A stretch of DNA of 6,887 bases, from NCBI GenBank assembly GCA_003649515.1, contig QMSC01000066.1, forward strand, positions 1-6,887, in the 5' to 3' direction. The position numbers and the translations under genes are program-made. The stretch comes from Thermoprotei archaeon. Its GTDB lineage: Archaea; Thermoproteota; Thermoprotei; Thermofilales; B20-G17. Every line of letters starts with the position of its first letter. Position 1 is the first letter of the stretch. Below, piece by piece: positions 1 to 5,106 of the stretch. The notes beneath the pieces are model-generated. The model searched no databases, was not told the DNA's origin, and worked only from the letters and a program-made list of their open reading frames with translations.

Positions 1-314
1 TTGATAGATGTATGATATGCACAGTACCCGACACAAATAATGTTCACTCAGTATGGGTTTCGCAGGTCCTAGCTTGGTGTCCTAAGTTCAACAGAGTTTA
101 TACAAATGACCCCTTAACATCCCTTTTATTCCTGGAAAAGGGAATACCGGTGGAGAAAATACCGTTCTTCAATAGAGAGAAATATGAGGGTACAAAGATA
201 AGGAGAAAGATAGCGTTAGATGAAGACTGGCGCGAGTACCTCCACCCAGAAGTTGTGAAGGTTATAGAGGATATAGGTGGGGTTAGAAGACTTAAAGAAC
301 TCTATAACTTATAG
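1..314 (+). CDS. nadM: Nicotinamide-nucleotide adenylyltransferase, archaeal NadM type, 3' part only
   Basis: This enzyme joins NMN and ATP to form NAD+ and pyrophosphate in the cytoplasm, the last common step of NAD synthesis. Only the C-terminal part is present: the frame is open from base 3 and the gene begins before the window. The visible residues follow the archaeal family closely: the VPDTNN...SVWVSQVL segment (family: IPDI..NS.WVSHV), a central VYTNDPLTSLLF strand-helix, NREKYEGTKIRRKI, which matches the family NR.EYSGTEIRRRM nucleotide-binding signature, and the C-terminal DIGGVRRLKELYN. The N-terminal HxGH-type nucleotide site lies outside the window. The first in-window ATG (base 12) is inside the protein and is not the start. 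The gene ends tail-to-tail with the aIF1 gene, 56 bp away. Identification is by family resemblance and I am confident of it. Confidence 0.93.
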   Translation, partial: DRCMICTVPDTNNVHSVWVSQVLAWCPKFNRVYTNDPLTSLLFLEKGIPVEKIPFFNREKYEGTKIRRKIALDEDWREYLHPEVVKVIEDIGGVRRLKELYNL

Positions 315-370
315 TCATAAAATGGAAGACTTAGCGCTGGTTTTACTACCTCTGCGTTCCTATTTCAGTT

Positions 371-679
371 TCAGTCCACGAAGATGTTATCGGGTGAAAA
401 GCCTAACTCTATTAACAGCTCTTTAACTCTCTCCCTATGATCGCCTTGGAGTTCTATCCTGCTTTCTTTTACCGTTCCTCCGCAAGCTAGTTTAGATTTT
501 AGCTTCGTAGCGATCTCTTTTAAGTTTACGCTTTTTGCGTCTATGCCTTCAATTATGGTTACTTCTTTGCGCCTCTTACGCCTCTCTAGTCTTACTCTGA
601 TTATAGCTTGCTCCTTCCATAACTCTTCTTCCGATAGGAGTTCTTTTGGTAATCCTAAGATTTTAGATATCTCGCTCAT
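371..679 (-). CDS. sui1: Translation initiation factor aIF1 (SUI1 family)
   Basis: aIF1 binds the small ribosomal subunit near the P site and helps keep start-codon selection accurate. From the ATG at 679 the protein has 102 residues, the usual family length. The SUI1 core is clear: KEVTIIEGID (38-47), the LKSKLACGGTV loop (60-70), RIELQGDHR (74-82) and a final helix VKELLIELGF. A longer frame begins at a GTG at 763, but I reject it: a strong BRE/TATA lies inside that extra stretch, about 60 bp before the ATG, and alignment with aIF1 begins at MSEI. One oddity: family members usually open with a CPxCGLPxELCxC zinc knuckle, and here the matching stretch is SKILGLPKELLSE, so all four cysteines are gone while the GLPKEL core stays. 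The gene is divergent from rpoP and convergent with nadM. Identity is firm; start site likely. Confidence 0.93.
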   Translation of the reverse strand: MSEISKILGLPKELLSEEELWKEQAIIRVRLERRKRRKEVTIIEGIDAKSVNLKEIATKLKSKLACGGTVKESRIELQGDHRERVKELLIELGFSPDNIFVD

Positions 680-733
680 TACCCCCGTCACTCTTCTATC
701 TTTGAGGTTGCAATCAATACTCTTAATATAGAG

Positions 734-748
734 TTTATATAATTTTCC
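734..748 (-). promoter_or_regulatory. BRE and TATA box of the aIF1 gene
   Basis: On the minus strand a purine-rich GGAAAA (BRE-like) runs directly into TTATATAAA, close to an ideal archaeal promoter. Initiation about 25 bp downstream would fall near 712-714 and leave a leader of roughly 35 nt before the ATG at 679. It lies inside the longer alternative reading frame, which is the main argument for the shorter start. Confidence 0.7.
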
Positions 749-779
749 ATCTACAAGGGCCACTCCTAGAAATTGATCA

Positions 780-797
780 GGGAAATGTTATTAAATA
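780..797 (+). promoter_or_regulatory. BRE and TATA box of rpoP
   Basis: GGGAAA followed by TTATTAAATA fits an archaeal BRE/TATA pair. The expected transcription start is near 818, leaving a very short leader before the ATG at 830. It sits back-to-back with the aIF1 promoter, about 40 bp apart, so the two information-processing genes are transcribed divergently from one small region. Confidence 0.55.
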
Positions 798-829
798 AGA
801 CCATGATTGATAAAGGACTGGAGTTGCCC

Positions 830-991
830 ATGGCAAAGGAATGGAAACCCTATATATGCTTAAAGTGTCGAAAAACATTCGACCAAAACGATATAGTGCT
901 TATCCCCGGCGTTATGAGATGTCCCTATTGCGCTTCTAGGATTGCAGCAAAAACGCGGCCTCCTATAGCTAAGTCCATTAAAGCTATTTAG
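830..991 (+). CDS. rpoP: DNA-directed RNA polymerase subunit P (Rpo12)
   Basis: Rpo12 is a small zinc-binding subunit of archaeal RNA polymerase, the counterpart of eukaryotic Rpb12, and helps hold the Rpo3/Rpo10/Rpo11 assembly platform. From the ATG at 830 it has 53 residues, within the usual range. The zinc ribbon shows as C10-x2-C13 and C31-PY-C34, followed by the family's basic tail RPPIAKSIKAI (usually RPPVVKxVKA). A longer frame from a TTG at 773 would add 19 residues but would start upstream of the TATA box at 788-797; the ATG at 830 also has GGAG at 820-823 with a 6-nt spacer. The TAG stop overlaps the stop of the convergent ureohydrolase gene by 8 bp, so the rpoP transcript must end inside that gene. 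A T5 run at 1034-1038 is one possible exit. Confidence 0.9.
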   Translation: MAKEWKPYICLKCRKTFDQNDIVLIPGVMRCPYCASRIAAKTRPPIAKSIKAI

Positions 992-1895
992 AAAAATGGT
1001 ATGCCCAGTATCCACATACAAACTCATAGATTATTTTTGCGGCAAGTATGGATGTTATATCGTTAACATCAAATAGAGGGGTACATTCCGTAATATCTAA
1101 GGCTTTTACGTCAGGAGACTCTATTATAGCATTCAGTGCCTTCCAAAAAGCTTCAAGAGACAAGCCTCCTGGCTCAGGGTTTCCCACTCCCGGTGCTATT
1201 GAAGGATCAAAGACGTCTAGATCTATTGAGACGTAAATCGTGTATTGACCCCCTTTGCTTAGAGTAGATTTAATAAAGCTCAGCCCTTCCTCCATCCTCT
1301 CAGGCTCAAAGAAAAACACATTCTCTCGGCTCTCAGCATATTCTACCTCTTCTTTGGCAACAGCCCGAGTACCGAGGAAAATAAGCGTCGCTGGCATCGA
1401 TTCTAACACTCGTCGCATGACTGTAGCATGAGACATTTTCACGCCAAGAGGAAATTCATCCCTCATGTCTAAGTGAGCGTCGAAGATTATCATTATTAAA
1501 TCGGTCTCAGGGTACAATTCGGACAAGAATTTTATCCCCGCATAAGTTATTGTGTGCTCTCCCCCTACAAGCAATAGAATATCCCCTTTCTCCACGATCT
1601 CTGCGAGCACATCATTTACCCTATTTAGCGTTTTCTGGAGATCGCCTGGCACTGTCTCTATGTCACCTAGGTCTTGAACTCCCAATCCGTCGAAGTCAAC
1701 CCTATGCCTTAACGAAAAACTTTCGATGCTCAGCGACGCTTCTCTAATCTTTAGAGGAGCAAGGCATGTACCGCGCTTGTAGCTTACAGTCATTTCAAGA
1801 GGTATTCCTATAAGCTTAAAAATTCTTGTTCCGGGACCTTTAACCCTCCCTCCAAAAACTACTTCATGACCGTGCAAGTACAGGCTATGTCCCAT
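984..1895 (-). CDS. speB: Agmatinase/arginase-family ureohydrolase
   Basis: Ureohydrolases use two Mn ions to release urea from a guanidino group; in archaea the usual substrates are agmatine or N1-aminopropylagmatine on the way to putrescine and spermidine. The 303-residue protein from the ATG at 1895 has a complete active site: GGEH (H114), FDAHLDM (D139, H141, D143), SHATVMRR with H156, SIDLDVFDPSIAPGVGNPEPGG (metal ligands D225 and D227) and DITE (E270). The N-terminal SYKRGTCLAPLKIREAS matches the family's SxRxGxRxGPxxIRxAS. The ATG is preferred to a TTG 18 bp upstream because GGAGGA sits at the right distance. The gene is divergent from glyS across a shared TATA element and its stop overlaps that of rpoP. 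The fold and chemistry are clear; the choice between agmatine, aminopropylagmatine and arginine cannot be made from sequence alone, and polyamine synthesis is inferred. Confidence 0.88.
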   Translation of the reverse strand: MGHSLYLHGHEVVFGGRVKGPGTRIFKLIGIPLEMTVSYKRGTCLAPLKIREASLSIESFSLRHRVDFDGLGVQDLGDIETVPGDLQKTLNRVNDVLAEIVEKGDILLLVGGEHTITYAGIKFLSELYPETDLIMIIFDAHLDMRDEFPLGVKMSHATVMRRVLESMPATLIFLGTRAVAKEEVEYAESRENVFFFEPERMEEGLSFIKSTLSKGGQYTIYVSIDLDVFDPSIAPGVGNPEPGGLSLEAFWKALNAIIESPDVKALDITECTPLFDVNDITSILAAKIIYEFVCGYWAYHFSK

Positions 1896-1901
1896 GAAAG
1901 A

Positions 1902-1907
1902 TCCTCC
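1902..1907 (-). promoter_or_regulatory. Shine-Dalgarno site of the ureohydrolase gene
   Basis: GGAGGA on the minus strand, 6 nt before the ATG at 1895, decides the start in favour of that ATG over the TTG at 1913. The TTG would place this site inside the coding region. Confidence 0.65.
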
Positions 1908-1930
1908 GCTCAAAAAGTTTAAAGGAGATA

Positions 1931-1942
1931 ACTATATAATTT
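1931..1942. promoter_or_regulatory. Shared divergent TATA element of the ureohydrolase gene and glyS
   Basis: ACTATATAATTT reads as a TATA box in both directions (minus strand AAATTATATAGT). Rightward initiation about 25 bp away falls near 1961, just before the glyS Shine-Dalgarno site; leftward initiation falls near 1911, just before the ureohydrolase Shine-Dalgarno site. Both flanks offer purine- or A-rich BRE-like sequence (GGAGATA on the glyS side, ACAAAA on the other). No second good TATA is visible in the 91 bp between the two starts. Confidence 0.55.
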
Positions 1943-1972
1943 TGTAAGCTTTCACGGTGGGGGGAGAAGTAA

Positions 1973-1978
1973 AGGAGG
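1973..1978 (+). promoter_or_regulatory. Shine-Dalgarno site that sets the glyS start
   Basis: AGGAGG followed by T, with an 8-nt spacer to a TTG at 1987. This is a near-perfect match to the archaeal anti-Shine-Dalgarno sequence and supports TTG 1987 over the upstream GTG at 1957, which lies at or before the predicted transcription start. Confidence 0.65.
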
Positions 1979-1986
1979 TTAAGGAC

Positions 1987-3765
1987 TTGGCCTCAAGGGA
2001 AGATAAGTTTGAGAAAATAATTAAATTAAGCAAAAGACGGGGATTCTTCTGGTACTCTTATGAGATCTACGGTGGTGTAGGCGGCTTCATAACCCTCGGC
2101 CCGCTTGGAGTACTTTTGAAGAACAATATTGTCGAAAAGTGGAGGAAAGTATTCATACTCCCCCATCAGGACTTCATAATTGAGATAGAAAGCCCCATAA
2201 TAGCTCCAGAAAAAGTCTTCTTAGCTTCAGGACATTTGAAACACTTTACAGATTATATTGTCGAATGTCTCTCTTGTAGGAGAAAGTTCCGAGCCGATCA
2301 CCTTATTGAGGAAAAAACTGGAGAAGCCGGTCTCGAGAAATTAAGTGAGCTCCAACTCACCGAACTAATACGGAAGTATGACGTTAAGTGCCCCGAGTGC
2401 GGAGGAGAATTGGATGAGGTTAGAAAATTTAACCTCCTCTTTAAAACAAACATTGGCCCCTACAGCGAAAACGTAGGCTTTGCGAGACCGGAGACCGCTC
2501 AGGGCATGTTCGTTAACTTTAATAGAATTTACCAAATAATGCGCAGAAAACTACCCTTAGGAATAGCGCAGATCGGAAAGGTGATGCGAAACGAGATTTC
2601 GCCGAGACAGGGGCCCATTCGGCTAAGGGAATTCACAATAATGGAACTAGAGCTATTCTATGATCCTAAAAAACCTTCTTGTGACCTAGTACAACAAGTT
2701 AAGGATGAGACAATTAACGTTCTAACAGAGGAAGACGTCGCAAAAGGGGTTGAGATCCCTAGGAGTGTTACCATTGAAGAGGCCTTGAAGAAGAAATACA
2801 TTTTGAATGAATGGAACGCGTATTTTATGGCGTTAGCAAAGATTTTTCTCCAGGAACTGGGAGTGCGCGAAGAGAAACAGATGTTCGTCGCGAAGTTGCC
2901 TGAAGAGCGGGCTCACTACGCTGCTCAAACTTATGATCAAGTAGTTTACGTCGAAAGATGGGGGTGGATTGAGGTCTCAGGGCACGCTTACAGGACTGAC
3001 TATGACCTTAGAAGACATACAGAATATAGCGGAAAGGATTTAAGGGCGCAGAGAAGGCTTCCGAAACCCGTCTACTTGGAAAAGGTCGAAGTGCGCCCGT
3101 TAGCTAAGGAGATTTTACGGGAATACGGCAAGGAGGTATTAAAAGAGCTAATGAAATTGATAGCTCGCAGGGAAGAAAACTTGGTAAAACAGTTAAAGGA
3201 GAAAGGTTATGTCGCTGTAGGGCTTAACGAAGAACACATAAAGGTAGAGAAAAGATTCTTTGAGATTGTGGAGAAAAGGGAGGAGGTCGAATATGAGAAA
3301 TTCTTCCCACATGTAGCTGAGCCCTCATTCGGTGCAGAAAGACTCTTCTACGTGACCTTAGAGTATGCTTATTCAGAGAAGAAGGGGAGAATAGTTCTAA
3401 GGCTTCCACGCGAATTAGCGCCTATAAAGGTAGGCGTATTGCCCATAGTTAGTGCTCCGGAGCTCATTAGCAAAGCAACTAATATCTATCTGAAGCTCAA
3501 GGACCTTGGAGTAACAGTCGTTATGGATAGTGAAGGAAGTATAGGTAAGCGGTACGCTCAGTTAGATGAGATCGGCGTACCCTTCGCCATAACAATAGAT
3601 AGACAGACACTTAGCGATGATACCGTCACCGTACGAGATAGAGATACATGGAAACAGGTTAGGATCCCAATTAAGAACTTATCCCTGTTAATCAAAAAAG
3701 CATTAGAAGAACCTAAGAAAAGTTTATTTGAGCTTGCAGAAGAACTTAAGGTTTCTCCGCGCTAA
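1987..3765 (+). CDS. glyS: Glycine-tRNA ligase, alpha2 type
   Basis: Charges tRNA-Gly with glycine in the cytoplasm. It is a class II synthetase of the archaeal/eukaryotic homodimeric type, 592 residues from the TTG at 1987. Seen in order: RRGFFWYSYEIYGGVGGF (17-34), near the N-terminus as in the family; a four-cysteine zinc-ribbon-like insertion with C94-x2-C97 and C135-x2-C138; RPETAQGMF (167-175); motif 2, RNEISPRQGPIRLREFT (201-217); a long insertion containing WGWIEVSGHAYRTDYDL; motif 3, EPSFGAERLFY (E445, R452); and the C-terminal anticodon-binding domain beginning PIKVGVLPIVS (479). Length and motif order are normal and nothing is broken. The GTG at 1957 would add 10 residues but lacks a ribosome-binding site. 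The last 20 bp overlap the end of the convergent DUF211 gene. Identification is certain; the start is likely. Confidence 0.96.
   Translation: MASREDKFEKIIKLSKRRGFFWYSYEIYGGVGGFITLGPLGVLLKNNIVEKWRKVFILPHQDFIIEIESPIIAPEKVFLASGHLKHFTDYIVECLSCRRKFRADHLIEEKTGEAGLEKLSELQLTELIRKYDVKCPECGGELDEVRKFNLLFKTNIGPYSENVGFARPETAQGMFVNFNRIYQIMRRKLPLGIAQIGKVMRNEISPRQGPIRLREFTIMELELFYDPKKPSCDLVQQVKDETINVLTEEDVAKGVEIPRSVTIEEALKKKYILNEWNAYFMALAKIFLQELGVREEKQMFVAKLPEERAHYAAQTYDQVVYVERWGWIEVSGHAYRTDYDLRRHTEYSGKDLRAQRRLPKPVYLEKVEVRPLAKEILREYGKEVLKELMKLIARREENLVKQLKEKGYVAVGLNEEHIKVEKRFFEIVEKREEVEYEKFFPHVAEPSFGAERLFYVTLEYAYSEKKGRIVLRLPRELAPIKVGVLPIVSAPELISKATNIYLKLKDLGVTVVMDSEGSIGKRYAQLDEIGVPFAITIDRQTLSDDTVTVRDRDTWKQVRIPIKNLSLLIKKALEEPKKSLFELAEELKVSPR
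3694..3699 (-). terminator. T-run downstream of the DUF211 gene
   Basis: On the minus strand a T6 run lies 47 nt past the DUF211 stop, inside the convergent glyS gene. Archaeal polymerase can terminate at such U-tracts without a hairpin. No better candidate lies closer to the stop, and the evidence is the run alone. Confidence 0.25.
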
Positions 3766-4018
3766 CCTCGTCTATACTCCTTATTGCTATCCCGCTCTCT
3801 ACCAAGACATCGCTAATAATAGGGTATTCTAGGTCATTACCCTGGACCGTAATTCTAATAGTTTCCGTTTTTACATCAACCTCTCTTACCGAAATGCTTA
3901 CTTGCTCGACTTTGTCAATGGAGCATAGAATTGCAGCGAGATCAATTATAGAGAGCTCTCGGGGTTTTAACGCGTCAATAACCAACTTTGTTATTACAAC
4001 TTTCTGTTTTTCACCCAT
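3746..4018 (-). CDS. DUF211 family protein
   Basis: A 90-residue member of DUF211, a small family of unknown function found mainly in archaea, with a ferredoxin-like fold in solved members. Visible family features: LVIDALKPRE at 12-21 (family: LDxLKPxE), the strand pair VREVDVKTETIRITVQGNDLEY at 44-65, and the terminal IRSIDEVSAEK. The ITVQGNDL segment is the most recognisable part. The ATG start at 4018 has GAGGGAG (4026-4032) with a 7-nt spacer. It lies 32 bp downstream of the VIT-like membrane protein gene on the same strand and is probably co-transcribed with it, which suggests a helper or sensor of that transporter; this role is inference from position. The stop overlaps the end of glyS by 20 bp. 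Family assignment is firm, function unknown. Confidence 0.88.
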   Translation of the reverse strand: MGEKQKVVITKLVIDALKPRELSIIDLAAILCSIDKVEQVSISVREVDVKTETIRITVQGNDLEYPIISDVLVESGIAIRSIDEVSAEKP

Positions 4019-4050
4019 AGCCTTACTCCCTCAGGCTATAACGTGCATGT

Positions 4051-4731
4051 TTAAAGAACTCCCCCCAAGAGTAGCCCTAAAATTGATACAGCTAATCCCG
4101 AGGTGAGCATGTATAAGCCGTATTTTAGTAGGTTCTCATCCGAAATTCTTGCTAATAGTGCTCCTAGTGAGAATAGCAGCAGGCATATAATAGTTAATGA
4201 TGAATAGAAGGCTATTTCAACGGGCAGTAAAGACCACATGGACAGTACGAACGGGGTGATTGAGATAAGAGCAAATAGTAGAGGGGCGATTGCATCAATG
4301 ACCGCTGCTAAAAGCGTAATCATGTTAACCGCCTGCTTTAACACAGATTTATCGAGACTTGTAAAAAGGCTTCTTTCAAGCTCCTTGATCTCCCTTAACC
4401 TCTCAGCTCTCTCAGTTATAAAAGCTCCTACAAAGCCTGAGACAGCCATGGCTATGCTTGCACCTATACTTGCACCTACTATAAATCTGGGATTAAGGGC
4501 ACGCGTCATATAGGATCCTACAATTATACCCATGACAGCCAATGCTCCATCGAAACCATTCATAACGAAATATCTACGAAGAATTCCACCTGCATCTAGG
4601 GTATCTATATAGAACTTTATTCTCTTTAGGACCTTGATTCTTTCTGAAATTGCACGTGTAGTCCTCCTTCCTCTCTCCCTATTTGCTATTAATAGCGTTT
4701 CAACAGATGATAAATTATGCGACGACGACAA
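4051..4731 (-). CDS. VIT1/CCC1-related integral membrane protein (TIGR00267-like)
   Basis: Predicted membrane protein of 226 residues related to the VIT1/CCC1 transporters, which move Fe2+ or Mn2+ out of the cytosol. After a basic, soluble N-terminus (1-52), RRYFVMNGFDGALAVMGIIVGS (52-73) is the hallmark first helix with its NGFDG turn. Helix 2 spans about 82-105, followed by a charged cytoplasmic stretch (ERAERLREIKELER, 107-120). Three more hydrophobic segments follow near 134-164, 170-195 and 203-225; the third carries the VIDAIAP motif typical of this branch. In classical VIT proteins helix 2 ends in GEYxS with a metal-binding glutamate; here the matching place reads SGFVGAFITERAE, so that glutamate is absent. 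The TTG start is the only in-frame choice after an upstream stop and follows GGTGGAGGAGG directly. Metal transport is inferred from the superfamily; the substrate is unknown. Confidence 0.82.
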   Translation of the reverse strand: MSSSHNLSSVETLLIANRERGRRTTRAISERIKVLKRIKFYIDTLDAGGILRRYFVMNGFDGALAVMGIIVGSYMTRALNPRFIVGASIGASIAMAVSGFVGAFITERAERLREIKELERSLFTSLDKSVLKQAVNMITLLAAVIDAIAPLLFALISITPFVLSMWSLLPVEIAFYSSLTIICLLLFSLGALLARISDENLLKYGLYMLTSGLAVSILGLLLGGVL

Positions 4732-4742
4732 CCTCCTCCACC
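4732..4742 (-). promoter_or_regulatory. Shine-Dalgarno tract of the VIT-like gene
   Basis: GGTGGAGGAGG abuts the TTG start with no spacer for its last GGAGG, though the GGTGG at its left end is 6 nt away. The tract can pair with the 16S 3' end in more than one register. No other in-frame start codon exists between the upstream stop at about 4767 and this TTG. Confidence 0.45.
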
Positions 4743-4776
4743 ATTCTCTTGTAGAACAAAATGTTTACCTGCATGC

Positions 4777-4782
4777 TATATA
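4777..4782 (-). promoter_or_regulatory. TATA box of the VIT-like/DUF211 operon
   Basis: ACTATATAGCA on the minus strand. Initiation about 25 bp downstream falls near 4754 and leaves a leader of about 23 nt holding the Shine-Dalgarno tract. It begins just after the stop codon of the broken gene at 4803-5110, the position expected for a promoter between two genes. Confidence 0.5.
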
Positions 4783-4808
4783 GTGTATCAATACTCCGTG
4801 TTTTAAAA

Positions 4809-4836
4809 CTTTTCCCTCCCATGCTTGGAGGAAAAG
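4809..4836. other. Imperfect inverted repeat (hairpin) upstream of the VIT-like gene
   Basis: CTTTTCC-C-TCC pairs with GGA-GGAAAAG: 10 bp with one bulged C at 4816 and a 7-base loop. It lies inside the 3' end of the broken minus-strand gene and about 30 bp upstream of the TATA box of the VIT-like gene, so it could be an operator or a transcript-end structure. No function is shown by the sequence alone. Confidence 0.3.
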
Positions 4837-5056
4837 GGTGCGAACAGACCGCTTAGAACTACCACTTTACCCAGTGCCTGACCAAGCTCCTCAAAATAGC
4901 TTACCGATACTCAATACCTTGCAGTTTCATGTAGTGTCAGACCACCTCCTTCATATCATCCATCAATAAAGGGGTGGTCATCATCCTATCTTCAATATTC
5001 CCCCGTAATTTTTCAATTTTTCTCACCTCAGCCTTAGCCTAGATTTTAAAGCTAAA

Positions 5057-5077
5057 GTTCCACGTTTCACGTTCCAC
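5057..5077. repeat. Three tandem heptamers
   Basis: GTTCCAC, GTTTCAC and GTTCCAC follow one another without a gap; outer copies are identical and the middle one differs by one base. They lie 30 bp beyond the aldolase stop, inside the broken minus-strand gene. A 7-bp period is not a whole number of codons. It may be a small binding-site array or simple slippage. Confidence 0.4.
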
Positions 5078-5106
5078 TAATCCAGCCCTGTTTCGCCCTA
5101 AAGTAT

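Noticed and set aside
773..829. Longer Rpo12 from a TTG start at 773
   Set aside because: It would start upstream of the probable TATA box at 788-797 and add residues with no counterpart in the family.
1957..1986. GTG start for glyS at 1957
   Set aside because: It lies at or before the predicted transcription start, and the strong Shine-Dalgarno site at 1973-1978 points to the TTG at 1987.
4838..4969. Plus-strand 43-codon frame starting GTG with GGAGG upstream
   Set aside because: The start context is good, but its product is not convincing and the opposite strand reads more like protein across the same bases; kept only as a weak alternative.
4940..4979. Inverted repeat GACCACCTC/GGGGTGGTC as an operator or terminator
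   Set aside because: The 9-bp stem with one G-T pair is real, but the 22-base loop, lack of a following T-run and position inside the broken gene give no support for either role.
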